Assembly (NCBI GenBank): GCA_958295665.1
Contig: OY282560.1
Coordinates: forward strand, 304,293,536 to 304,357,535
Length of the DNA stretch: 64,000 bases
Direction of reading: 5' to 3'
Origin: Tipula vernalis
Taxonomy: Eukaryota; Arthropoda; Insecta; Diptera; Tipulidae
A program made the translations under genes and the position numbers. Shown here piece after piece: positions 11,786 through 22,835 of the stretch (within the stretch, counting starts at the first letter, position 1; each line of letters opens with the position of its first letter). A model generated the notes under the pieces. The model was not told the DNA's origin. It did not search any database and saw only the letters and a list, made by a program, of their open reading frames with translations.

Positions 11786-12256
11786 TAGACTACACAAAAC
11801 TGAACAAATCTGTTTTTGTTGTTGTTTAAATATTATATGACAAAACCAATAAATAATACAGTATTTTATTGATAGGATCTGTGTAAAGAGCGAACGAGAC
11901 GGCTTGTATAAACTTTTTTGTTGGTTTTGAGTCCTTGACTATAGAAATAAAAAAAATGTAATAAATTTAGATGGAATAGTGTGCGTATTTAAAATCCAAA
12001 CGGAGAAAAATTACTGCGCGTGTATATGTTTACAATAGTAATAATTGGGAGTGTATGAAGGAAACAAAATCGAGTTTTTATTTTTTTTTTTATTTACAGT
12101 TATCATTTCGTGTAACAATTTCATACTCCATATGATTCATCTCTATTATATGTATACTGATCTCTGGCTATAGCGATGTATTTCATCAGACAGTTTCATG
12201 TTTAACAACTTTTCATTTTTAATGTATTGTTTTGGAATCCTATTTCGTCTCGTACC
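11786..12256. other. Stretch without a gene
   Basis: AT-rich sequence with a T run near 12078-12090. I see no coding, RNA or repeat feature. Confidence 0.5.
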
Positions 12257-12647
12257 CTAAACTCCCATCTTTAATGAATCTCCAACTATTTTCTCTTTAA
12301 TCATATCTAATGATTGAATTCGTAGCAACGGTGTTATAATTGGTTCCAATTTTGTACAACAAATACGTTTTTCGAATACTTTTATTTTATAATTATTGTG
12401 ATGTATGTAATTCATAAATTCTGGGTCGAAAGCCTTCATTTGTCTTAAGGGGGGCATTTTGATTGTAATGTAGTTCCTTTTGTAAATGATCGTGCCGGTG
12501 TGTCACATATAAAACATCGTATTTCGCATTAAGTTTGTGATCACTTATTTCTAATCCATTATCAATAATTGAAATTATTTCATCCACGGAAAGAGTTAGA
12601 AATTCTTCTACTTTTTGTAGGTTTAGTAATTCCATGAAATACTCCAA
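12257..12647 (-). pseudogene. Possible BTB-BACK (kelch-like) protein fragment
   Basis: Two overlapping minus-strand frames read as one protein interrupted at a C6 run (12450-12455 on the plus strand reads GGGGGG). The first (12647-12393) contains VEEFLTLSVDEIISIIDNGL and then YVTHRHDHLQKEL. These resemble the 'eFL-LS-dEl..ll' helix and the 'W-V-x-HD...R..L' helix of the BACK domain in kelch-like ubiquitin-ligase adaptors. The second frame (12457-12257) opens with MPPLRQMKAFDPEFMNYIH, which fits the following 'VRLPLL...fl...v' helix. No BTB or kelch repeats are seen on either side, so this would be a fragment or processed remnant. Identification rests on motif resemblance only and could be wrong. 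Confidence 0.4.
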
Positions 12648-12649
12648 TT

Positions 12650-13429
12650 ACCATAGGTTAATTTTTGATATTTCGTATATATATTAAAAAGAATAGACCA
12701 AAATTCTGCTTTTGAACTTCTGAGATTGAAATAGTTTCTTTAAGATTAACTAAATATGATCTTAAACAGACGTCAAGTCCCTAATATCAATATTCCCCAC
12801 ATTCGACATCGGTATTTTCAATTTAGTCGTCTGCAATTTTTGTAACTGGAACTATAATATTTAGTTGTCCTAATCACGTGCATCAATTGGATCACTTGTA
12901 CTGAGTACTAACACACTCATCATTGATTGCACTAACATTAGAAAAAAAGAGCTTTTTTCGTCTGTAGTATTATTATCCACCTGGCCTGAATAATTAATTA
13001 TGTATATTGATGATTGAATGGGTGTTTTATATAACCCCGGTGATATTGGACGATCTGTTGATGAGACTTCATTTTCTAAATTATGTTGCTGTTGTTGACT
13101 GATATTTTAATTAAAATTAGTTTCAACCGTTTTTTTAAATGTTGATAATTTTTCTGTTATTTTTTCAAATGCCTTCAATATTTTCTACTTTGTTTTAGCT
13201 TTTCCCAATTGAAACGATCATTTTATGAGTATTCCATTTTTAATCGGTTTATCTGTGTCGATTTCTTCAGGATAGTGTATATGTTTACCTTTTTTATGAC
13301 TTTTTAGATTGAGGATCATATAAAAACTCAAACTCAACGCACTTAAATAAAAATGAATGACTAGCTTTAAAATTTGATTGAATAATGATATTTTTTTTTA
13401 TAGTAAATTGAAAATATTCGCTATGGGTA
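12650..13429. other. Stretch without a recognisable gene
   Basis: AT-rich DNA between the possible BACK fragment and the provirus env end. The 3' LTR of the provirus would be expected here or just below, but I found no stretch matching the opposite LTR candidate at 33878-34260. Confidence 0.45.
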
Positions 13430-14077
13430 TGTATCACGAATAAATCTAATATATAACTTTTAACTATAACTCCTCCTGGGGGTGGAGAAAGGCCGTCCTC
13501 GACCTTTGATGTAACACCTACTTTTCTAAGTATGTTTAATGTGATGTACTATGGTTATTCTGCTGTACAGATGGGGTCTTTGAAATAGTTCCATTTGGGT
13601 TATTTATTTGTACTGTGGTTTTGTTACTTTGGATACAAATGTATAGGATTAATATGATAAATAGTGGAGAATGATATTCCTCCGGAAAGCGTCCATATCT
13701 AAGCTTGTTGGTTGATTTGCCTTAGATAAACATTATTCAACCGTTTCCTGTTCTGGATGTTTTCTTGGTAGATTGTTGCATTGTCTGGGGTTGTTATCAT
13801 ATGGCGTAATTTCCTCATCCATAATTTTCCACTCGTATGATTGAAATTCTTCAAAGTTGACTGTAACTGTACAATTCCAGAATGTTATGACAAAGTTTCC
13901 TGTTAACGTTCGGCTATCGGCTCCACAGTTAGATGATAGCTCTGCGTTTTTTGCGTTATTTATCAATAACTTATCCTCTGATATGAATTATACAGTTGTA
14001 TTGGCTTCTGATGTACTATTGCATTTAGGTTGGCTCCCCATTGTAAGAGGTTTAATGCTCTTTTAATTATTTTATTT
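13430..14077 (-). pseudogene. env: Errantivirus-like env, downstream part
   Basis: Minus-strand frames here match the envelope glycoprotein of insect errantiviruses (gypsy group), a fusion protein related to baculovirus F. The clearest part is a 77-codon frame (13733-13966) with a Cys-Gly-Ala-Asp box and several N-glycosylation sequons. A hydrophobic transmembrane-like run follows around 13640-13680, then a Pro-Pro-Pro-Gly-Gly-Val tail motif near 13470-13490. At least one in-frame stop (near 13985) and further frame changes break it. The upstream part of env lies 17 kb away, at 31092-31390, because the foldback element is inserted between them. It is non-functional. Confidence 0.72.
14068..14077. 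other. Candidate target-site duplication, left copy
   Basis: TATTTTATTT occurs here and again at 31092-31101, directly flanking the two ends of the foldback element. The word is simple and AT-rich, so chance cannot be excluded. The fact that env sequence continues on both sides supports an insertion scar. A duplication of 9-10 bp fits FB or MULE-type elements. Confidence 0.5.
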
Positions 14078-14083
14078 ATTCGC

Positions 14084-14155
14084 GTGAACTTTGTCCTAAA
14101 TCTGTCCTAAAAAAAAAAAAAAATAATTAGGATTTTTTTTTAGGACAAACTTCAC
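14084..14155. repeat. Small foldback palindrome made of the element's terminal motif
   Basis: GTGAACTTTGTCCTAAA at the left and TTTAGGACAAACTTCAC at the right form a near-perfect inverted repeat around an A/T-rich centre with a run of 16 A. Its arms are the same sequence as the outermost part of the 96-bp terminal repeat that starts 16 bp further on (14172). It may be a collapsed copy of the element lacking its interior, or a product of aberrant end processing. Confidence 0.8.
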
Positions 14156-14171
14156 GAATCTAAATACATAA

Positions 14172-14267
14172 GTGAAGTTTGTCCTAAATTTGTCCTAAAA
14201 ATCGTTAATAAAAATTATTATTTACATGTATTAGTGTAAAAGCAGAAACTCTCGTTATAACGAATTT
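14172..14267 (+). repeat. Left 96-bp terminal inverted repeat
   Basis: Begins GTGAAGTTTGTCCTAAA, contains two close copies of TTTGTCCTAAA, and ends in CGTTATAACGAATTT. The inverted partner is 30991-31086, also exactly 96 bp. Identity is high in the outer 30 bp and the inner 15 bp, and lower in the middle. Confidence 0.85.
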
Positions 14268-14399
14268 CTTTAATAAGAATAATAAAAATTATTTACGAAT
14301 TATACGTAATACATAAAAACGATGGAAGTAAGATATTACCTCTTATATTTTCTTTATAAATTAATGTAGCGAATAATATGAATAAATGAAATTTCGAAT

Positions 14400-17300
14400 T
14401 TTCTTGACCAAAATGGCCTATATGCAAAGTTGGCATAGGATGTAGGCTATCCGAAACCAGTTTGCGTTTTGGAAAAAATAGGGGATTAGGGTATTTAGGA
14501 CAACGATGTTTGATACTATCTCACCCAATAATTATACCAAATATTATGAAAAAATGATTTTCCCAATTTTCTTGAGAAAATCCTAGGAAGCTGACACCAA
14601 AGTGACCTATATGCAAAGTTGACATAGGATCTAGGCTATCTGAAACCAATTTCAGTTTTGAAAAAAATAGGGGATTAGGGTATTTAGGACAACGATGTTT
14701 GATACGATCTCACCCAATAATTATACCAAATATTATGAAAAAATGATTTCCCCAATTTTCTTGAGAAAATCCTAGGAAGCTGACACCAAAGTGACCTATA
14801 TGCAAAGTTGGCATAGGATCTAGGCTATCCGAAAACATTTTCAGTTTTGAAAAAAATAGGGGATCAGGGTATTTAGGATAACGATGTTTGATATGATCTC
14901 ACCCAATAATTATACCAAATATTATGAAAAAATGACATTCCCAATTTTCTTGAGAAAATCCTAGGAAGCTGACACCAAAGTGATCTACATGCAAAGTTGG
15001 CATAGGATCTAAACTATCCGAAACCAGTTTCAGTTTTAAAAAAAATAGGGGATTAGGGTATTTAGGACAACGATGTTTGATACGATCTCACCCAATAATT
15101 ATACCAAATATTATGAAAAAATGATTTTCCCCATTTTCTTGAGAAAATCCTAGGAAGCTGACACCAAAGTGACCTATATGCAAAGTTGGCATAGGATCTA
15201 GGCTATCCGAAATTATTTTCAGTTTTGATAAAAATATGGTATTAGGGTATTTAGGACAACGATGTTTGATACGATCTCACCCAATAATTATACCAAATAT
15301 TATGAAAAAATGATTTTCCCAATTTTCTTGAGAAAATCCTAGGAAGCTGACACCAAAGTGACCTATATGCAAAGTTGACATAGGATCTAGGCTATCTGAA
15401 ACCAATTTCAGTTTTGAAAAAAATAGGGGATTAGGGTATTTAGGACAACGATGTTTGATACGATCTCATCCAATAATTATACCAAATATTATGAAAAAAT
15501 GATTTCCCCAATTTTCTTGAGAAAATCCTAGGAAGCTGACACCAAAGTGACCTATATGCAAAGTTGGCATAGGATCTAGGCTATCCGAAACCATTTTCAG
15601 TTTTGAAAAAAATAGGGGATCAGGGTATTTAGGATAACGATGTTTGATATGATCTCACCCAATAATTATACCAAATATTATGAAAAAATGATTTCCCCAA
15701 TTTTCTTGAGAAAATCCTAGGAAGCTGACACCAAAGTGACCTATATGCAAAGTTGGCATAGGATCTAGGCTATCCGAAACCATTTTCAGTTTTGAAAAAA
15801 ATAGGGGATCAGGGTATTTAGGATAACGATGTTTGATATGATCTCACCCAATAATTATACCAAATATTATGAAAAAATGACATTCCCAATTTTCTTGAGA
15901 AAATCCTAGGAAGCTGACACCAAAGTGACCTACATGCAAAGTTGGCATAGGATCTAAACTATCCGAAACCAGTTTCAGTTTTGAAAAAAATAGGGGATTA
16001 GGGTATTTAGGACAACGATGTTTGATACGATCTCACCCAATAATTATACCAAATATTATGAAAAAATGATTTCCCCAATTTTCTTGAGAAAATCCTAGGA
16101 AGCTGACACCAAAGTGACCTATATGCAAAATTGGCATAGGATCTAGGCTATCCGAAACCAGTTTCAGTTTTGAAAAAAATAGGGGATTAGGGTATTTAGG
16201 ACAACGATGTTTGATACGATCTCAGCCAATAATTATACCAAATATTATGAAAAAATGTTTTTCCCAATTTTCTTGAGAAAATCCTAGGAAGCTGACACCA
16301 AAGTGACCTATATGCAAAGTTGGCATAGGATCTAAACTATCCGAAACCAGTTTCAGTTTTAAAAAAAATAGGGGATTAGGGTATTTAGGACAACGATGTT
16401 TGATACGATCTCACCCAATAATTATACCAAATATTATGAAAAAATGATTTTCCCCATTTTCTTGAGAAAATCCTAGGAAGCTGACACCAAAGTGACCTAT
16501 ATGCAAAGTTGGCATAGGATCTAGGCTATCCGAAATTATTTTCAGTTTTGATAAAAATATGGGATTAGGGTATTTAGGACAACGATGTTTGATACGATCT
16601 CACCCAATAATTATACCAAATATTATGAAAAAATGATTTTCCCAATTTTCTTGAGAAAATCCTAGGAAGCTGACATCAAAGTGTCCTATATGCAAAATTG
16701 GCATAGGATCTAGGCTATCCGAAACCAGTTTCAGTTTTGAAAAAAAATAGGGGATTAGGGTATTTAGGACAACGATGTTTGATACGATCTCAGCCAATAA
16801 TTATACCAAATATTATGAAAAAATGTTTTTCCCAATTTTCTTGAGAAAATCCTAGGAAGCTGACACCAAAGTGACCTATATGCAAAGTTGGCATAGGATC
16901 TAGGCTATCCGAAATTATTTTCAGTTTTGATAAAAATATGGGATTAGGGTATTTAGGACAACGATGTTTGATACGATCTCACCCAATAATTATACCAAAT
17001 AATATGAAAAAATGATTTTCCCAATTTTCTTGAAAAAATCCTAGAAAGCTGACACCAAAGTGACCTATATGCAAAGTTGGCATAGGATCTAGGCTATCCG
17101 AAACCAGTTTCAGTTTTTTAAAAATATGGGATTAGGGTATTTAGGACAACGATGTTTGATACGATCTCACCAAATTATTATACCAAATATTATTAAAAAA
17201 TGATTTTCCCAATTTTCTTGAGAAAATCCTAGGAAGCTGACACCAAAGTGACCTATATGCAAAGTTGGCATAGGATCTAGGCTATCCGAAACCAGTTTTC

Positions 17301-17520
17301 AGTTTTCAAAAAAATAGGGGAATAGGGTATTTAGGACAACGATGTTTGATACGATCTCACCCAATAATTATACCAAATATTATGAAAAAATGAATTTCCC
17401 GATTTCTAAAGAAAATTCTAAGAAGCTGACACCAAACTAGTCTTTATGCTAAGTTGGCATAATAGATAGGCAATCCGAAATAAGACTATGTTTTACAAAA
17501 TTTGGGGATTAGGGTCTTTA
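14400..17520 (+). repeat. Left arm, subfamily A: 189-bp tandem repeat, about 16 copies
   Basis: Landmarks spaced exactly 189 bp apart (for example ATAGGGG at 14478, 14667, 14856 and 15045) define the unit. Each copy contains AATTTTCTTGAGAAAATCCT, GGAAGCTGACACCAAAGTGA, GTTGGCATAGGATCTAGGCT and TTTAGGACAACGATG. Copies differ by only a few substitutions. Short open frames inside it are by-products of the repeat. Subfamily A occurs only in the left arm. Copy number was estimated by dividing the span by the unit length. Confidence 0.95.
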
Positions 17521-20500
17521 GGAAAACAAAGTTAATGACATTTCATATAAATTAAGGACTATAGGTAAAATTCATTTTCCAAATTTTCTTGAGAAAATTC
17601 TGGGAAGCGCGCATCAAAACGACCTTTAGACAAAAATGTCACTGGACCTAAGCTATCCAAAAAATATTCGAGTTTAGGACAACAAAGTTTGATGGCATCT
17701 CATAAAATATATCCAATATGAGTAAAAGTCATTTTTCGAATTTTCTTGAGAAAATCCTGGGAAGCGCGCATCAAAATGAGCCATATACAAAATTGTCACT
17801 GGATCTAAGCTACCCGAAAAATATTCCAATTTTGGAAAAAGTAGGGGTCCTGGGTGTTTAGGACAACAAAGTTTGATGGCATCTCATAAAATATATCCAA
17901 TATAAGTAAAAGCCATTTTCCGAATTTTCTTGAGAAAATCCTGGGAAGCGCGCATCAAAATGACCCATATACAAAATTGTCACTGGATCTAAGCTACCCG
18001 AAAAATATCCCAATTTTGGAAAAAGTAGGGGCCCTGGGTGTTTAGGACAACAAAGTTTGATGGCATCTCATAAATTATATCCAATATAAGTAAAAGTCAT
18101 TTTCCGAATTTTCTTGAGAAAATCCTGGGAAGCGCGCATCAAAATGACCCATATTCAAACTTGTCACTGGATCTAAGCTACCCGAAAAACATTACAATTT
18201 TGGAAAAAGTAGGGGTCCTGGGTGTTTAGGACAACAAAGTTTGATGGCATCTCATAAAATATATCCAATATAAGTAAAAGCCATTTTCCGAATTTTCTTG
18301 AGAAAATCCTGGGAAGCGCGCATCAAAATGACCCATATACAAAATTGTCACTGGATCTAAGCTACCCGAAAAATATCCCAATTTTGGAAAAAGTAGGGGC
18401 CCTGGGTGTTTAGGACAACAAAGTTTGATGGCATCTCATAAAATATATCCAATATAAGTAAAAGTCATTTTCCGAATTTTCTTGAGAAAATCCTGGGAAG
18501 CGCGCATCAAAATGACCCATACCAAAAATTGTCACTGGATCTAAGCTACCCGAAAACTATCCCAATTTTGGAAAAAGTAGGGGCCCTGGGTGTTTAGGAC
18601 AACAAAGTTTGATGGCATCTCATAAAATATATCCAATATAAGTAAAAGTCATTTTTCGAATTTTCTTGAGAAAATCCTGGGAAGCGCGCATCAAAATGAC
18701 CCATATACAAACTTGTCACTGGATCTAAGCTACCCGAAAAATATTCCAATTTTGGAAAAAGTAGGGGTCCTGGGTGTTTAGGACAACAAAGTTTGATGGC
18801 ATCTCATAAAATATATCCAATATAAGTAAAAGTCATTTTCCGAATTTTCTTGAGAAAATCCTGGGAAGCGCGCATCAAAATGACCCATACCAAAAATTGT
18901 CACTGGATCTAAGCTACCCGAAAACTATCCCAATTTTGGAAAAAGTAGGGGCCCTGGGTGTTTAGGACAACAAAGTTTGATGGCATCTCATAAAATATAT
19001 CCAATATAAGTAAAAGTCATTTTTCGAATTTTCTTGAGAAAATCCTGGGAAGCGCGCATCAAAATGACCCATATACAAACTTGTCACTGGATCTAAGCTA
19101 CCCGAAAAATATTCCAATTTTGGAAAAAGTAGGGGCCCTGGGTGTTTAGGACAACAAAGTTTGATGGCATCTCATAAAATATATCCAATATAAGTAAAAG
19201 TCATTTTTCGAATTTTCTTGAGAAAATCCTGGGAAGCGCGCATCAAAATGACCCATACCAAACTTGTCACTGGATCTAAGCTACCCGAAAAATATTCCAA
19301 TTTTGGAAAAAGTAGGGGTCCTGGGTGTTTAGGACAACAAAGTTTGATTCCATCTCATAAAATATATCCAATATAAGTAAAAGTCATTTTCCGAATTTTC
19401 TTGAGAAAATCCTGGGAAGCGCGCATCAAAATGACCCATATACAAACTTGTCACTGGATCTAAGCTACCCGAAAAATATTCCAATTTTGGAAAAAGTAGG
19501 GGCCCTGGGTGTTTAGGACAACAAAGTTTGATGGCATCTCATAAAATATATCCAATATAAGTAAAAGTCATTTTCCGAATTTTCTTGAGAAAATCCTGGG
19601 AAGCGCGCATCAAAATGACCCATATACAAAATTGTCACTGGATCTAAGCTACCCGAAAACTATACTAATTTTGGAAAAAGTAGGGGCCCTGGGTGTTTAG
19701 GACAACAAAGTTTGATGGCATCTCATAAAATATATCCAATATAAGTAAAAGTCATTTTCCGAATTTTCTTGAGAAAATCCTGGGAAGCGCGCATCAAAAT
19801 GACCCATACCCAAAATTGTCACTGGATCTAAGCTACCCGAAAACTATCCCAATTTTGGAAAAAGTAGGGGCCCTGGGTGTTTAGGACAACAAAGTTTGAT
19901 GGCATCTCATAAAATATATCCAATATAAGTAAAAGTCATTTTCCGAATTTTCTTGAGAAAATCCTGGGAAGCGCGCATCAAAATGACCCATATACAAACT
20001 TGTCACTGGATCTAAGCTACCCGAAAAATATTCCAATTTTGGAAAAAGTAGAAGCCCTGGGTGTTTAGGACAACAAAGTTTGATGGCATCTCATAAAATA
20101 TATCCAATATAAGTAAAAGTCATTTTCCGAATTTTCTTGAGAAAATCCTGGGAAGCGCGCATCAAAATGACCCATATACAAACTTGTCACTGGATCTAAG
20201 CTACCCGAAAAATATTCCAATTTTGGAAAAAGTAGGGGCCCTGGGTGTTTAGGACAACAAAGTTTGATGGCATCTCATAAAATATATCCAATATAAGTAA
20301 AAGTCATTTTCCGAATTTTCTTGAGAAAATCCTGGGAAGCGCGCATCAAAATGACCCATACCAAAAATTGTCACTGGATCTAAGCTACCCGAAAACTATC
20401 CCAATTTTGGAAAAAGTAGGGGCCCTGGGTGTTTAGGACAACAAAGTTTGATGGCATCTCATAAAATATATCCAATATAAGTAAAAGTCATTTTTCGAAT

Positions 20501-21604
20501 TTTCTTGAGAAAATCCTGGGAAGCGCGCATCAAAATGACCCATATACAAACTTGTCACTGGATCTAAGCTACCCGAAAAATATTCCAATTTTGGAAAAAG
20601 TAGGGGTCCTGACTCATATACAAACTTGTCACTGGATCTAAGCTACCAGAAAAATATTCCAATTTTGGAAAAAGTAGGGGTCCTGGGTGTTTAGGACAAC
20701 AAAGTTTGATGGCATCTCATAAAATATATCCAATATAAGTAAAAGTCATTTTTCGAATTTTCTTGAGAAAATCCTGGGAAGCGCGCATCAAAATGACCCA
20801 TACCCAAAATTGTCACTGGATCTAAGCTACCCGAAAACTATCCCAATTTTGGAAAAAGTAGGGGCCCTGGGTGTTTAGGACAACAAAGTTTGATGGCATC
20901 TCATAAAATATATCCAATATAAGTAAAAGTCATTTTCCGAATTTTCTTGAGAAAATCCTGGGAAGCGCGCATCAAAATGACCCATACCCAAAATTGTCAC
21001 TGGATCTAAGCTACCCGAAAACTATCCCAATTTTGGAAAAAGTAGGGGTCCTGGGTGTTAAGGACAACAAAGTTTGATGGCATCTCATAAAACATATCCA
21101 ATATAAGTAAAAGTCATTTTCCGAATTTTCTTGAGAAAATCCTGGGAAGCGCGCATCAAAATGACCCATATTCAAACTTGTCACTGGATCTAAGCTACCC
21201 GAAAAACATTACAATTTTGGAAAAAGTAGGGGTCCTGGGTGTTTAGGACAACAAAGTTTGATGGCATCTCATAAAATATATCCAATATAAGTAAAAGCCA
21301 TTTTCCGAATTTTCTTGAGAAAATCCTGGGAAGCGCGCATCAAAATGACCCATATACAAAATTGTCACTGGATCTAAGCTACCCGAAAACTATCCCAATT
21401 TTGGAAAAAGTAGGGGCCCTGGGTGTTTAGGACAACAAAGTTTGATGGCATCTCATAAAATATATCCAATATAAGTAAAAGTCATTTTCCGAATTTTCTT
21501 GAGAAAATCCTGGGAAGCGCGCATCAAAATGACCCATACCAAAAATTGTCACTGGATCTAAGCTACCCGAAAACTATCCCAATTTTGGAAAAAGTAGGGG
21601 CCCT
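17521..21604 (+). repeat. Left arm, subfamily B: 184-bp tandem repeat, about 22 copies
   Basis: After one or two intermediate units (17400-17700) the array changes to a related 184-bp unit (GTAGGGG at 17841, 18025 and 18209). Units share AATTTTCTTGAGAAAATCCT with an A-to-G change, GGAAGCGCGCATCAAAATGA, GTCACTGGATCTAAGCTACC and TTTAGGACAACAAAGTTTGA. Two alternating variants (ACAAACTTG with ATATTCC, CCAAAAATTG with CTATCCC) make a partial 368-bp higher-order pattern between about 18480 and 19300. A truncated unit of about 74 bp sits at 20616. The array stops abruptly inside a unit at 21604, where the protease gene begins. Confidence 0.95.
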
Positions 21605-22237
21605 ATCAGGGATCCCTATCAAGTTTCCAAAATTTTAGAATTTGGCTATAAAGTCGTTGACTTAAAACGTCAGAATGAGGTTCATCTATGCAATAACAAG
21701 AGATACGCTATTCTTCCCATCTGCAAAGCGAGTCACTGGACATTAGCAGTGATAGACTTCGATGAATTTCACATAATTACATATGATCCGTTGAATCCTT
21801 TTCAACGTCTTTTTGAAACTGGAAAAAAACTGGAACATTTTGCGAGAGAAGTTTTGAGCTATTTTGGGAAACCTCTAAAAAATTTCAAAATTATTTCAAA
21901 AAGTACCTTACCACATCAGAGCGACGGATTTAACTGTGGGCCATTAGTAATTTATGCAGCTGGTGTTTTAATTACCGGTAACCAAATTGAAGGCCTACAT
22001 TCTGAAAATCCACAGACGAATAGTGCTGCATTAATGGATTATCGCTTATACCTTAAAAATATTATTTCCGAAAACTCAGAGACAATGACACGGAATTGTA
22101 TGTATTGTTTTGGGGAGTTAATAAGTGCGACACCCACTGTCGAATGTAAGTCATGTAATCGCTTTATCCATGTTAAATGCGAAGGGGAAATAACAATAAC
22201 AAATAATGAGTGTATATTTTGTTCATATTCAAATTAA
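21533..22237 (+). CDS. Ulp1-type (C48) cysteine protease domain with C-terminal PHD-like finger, 5'-truncated
   Basis: Ulp1-family proteases remove SUMO or related modifiers. Here the catalytic set is complete: His in SHWTLAV (codon 21734), Asp in ITYDPLNP (21785), Gln in LPHQSDGFNCG (21917) and Cys (21935). The last 45 residues form a C4HC3 pattern, with CMYC, then CKSC, then H-x2-C in FIHVKC, then CIFC, as in PHD fingers. The frame is open back to 21533, inside the last array unit, and has no ATG before the catalytic His. GTG at 21749 is unlikely as a start because it would exclude that His. The N-terminal part is therefore missing or sits on an unseen upstream exon. An AATAAA-like signal follows the stop at about 22250. 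Ulp1 domains occur in several DNA transposons (for example Polintons, Zisupton and some MULEs), which fits a transposon-borne gene. The cargo may still be expressed and active, but this is not shown. Confidence 0.8.
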   Translation, partial: PIPKIVTGSKLPENYPNFGKSRGPIRDPYQVSKILEFGYKVVDLKRQNEVHLCNNKRYAILPICKASHWTLAVIDFDEFHIITYDPLNPFQRLFETGKKLEHFAREVLSYFGKPLKNFKIISKSTLPHQSDGFNCGPLVIYAAGVLITGNQIEGLHSENPQTNSAALMDYRLYLKNIISENSETMTRNCMYCFGELISATPTVECKSCNRFIHVKCEGEITITNNECIFCSYSN

Positions 22238-22835
22238 TTATGATTTAAAAACAATAAAATTTGTGATATTAATATGTAATTGAGTTTTAAATTTATTGTT
22301 GAGGATGATATCTGAGGTCACGCCAAATATGGCAATCCCTAAACCCTAAGAAGGAAGAAATTAAATGTTTAACACCCAATAGCAACCCGTTATAACAGGA
22401 AGAGTGTAAAATCCATGTTTGAAAGTTTGAGTTAATTGTGTTTGAATATTTGAGTTAATTTCCTTGTTTGAAAAATAAAGAAATTTTACGAAAATTGCTT
22501 GAAGTTTACTTATGTCGAATTCTTTTCACCAAAACCATCCAAAAAAATTGATGTATATCGAAAACTGCGCTATTTTCTTCAAAAAAATTTCACAGTTTTT
22601 TGATTTACATCAATTTTATGAAGTGTACATTTTTTGATAAATTTCAACTTGTTTACTAACAGCAGCAAAGATAGAAACGTCAATTTAAAGTTGTCAATAT
22701 AGAGTTTTTTGCATTTTGACGTAAAAAGCCAATGAAGTATAAACAAAACCGGCCAATATAAACCAAAAAAAGCAATGCATTTTTCAAACAGTAATTTTGA
22801 CACTAAACCATTTATATTAATTTTAAAAAGCAAAG
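22238..22835. other. Central single-copy spacer of the foldback element
   Basis: AT-rich sequence 3' of the protease gene with a polyadenylation-like AATAAAAT near 22252. I see no second gene. The minus-strand hydrophobic frame at 22579-22833 looks like chance AT-rich coding. Confidence 0.6.

Noticed and set aside
13857..14066. Plus-strand 69-codon frame
   Set aside because: It is the shadow of the env remnant on the minus strand, which has the recognisable motifs.
16600..16797. Short open frames inside the array units, also at 24835-25041
   Set aside because: They recur or vanish with the unit's substitutions and show no protein motif. They are by-products of the repeat.
14400..21604. Possible CRISPR-like array
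   Set aside because: Units of 184/189 bp are repeated end to end with no distinct spacers, in a eukaryotic context. This is satellite-like tandem DNA.
22579..22833. Hydrophobic minus-strand frame in the foldback core
   Set aside because: AT-rich sequence produces Phe/Leu/Ile-rich frames by chance. There is no start context or motif.
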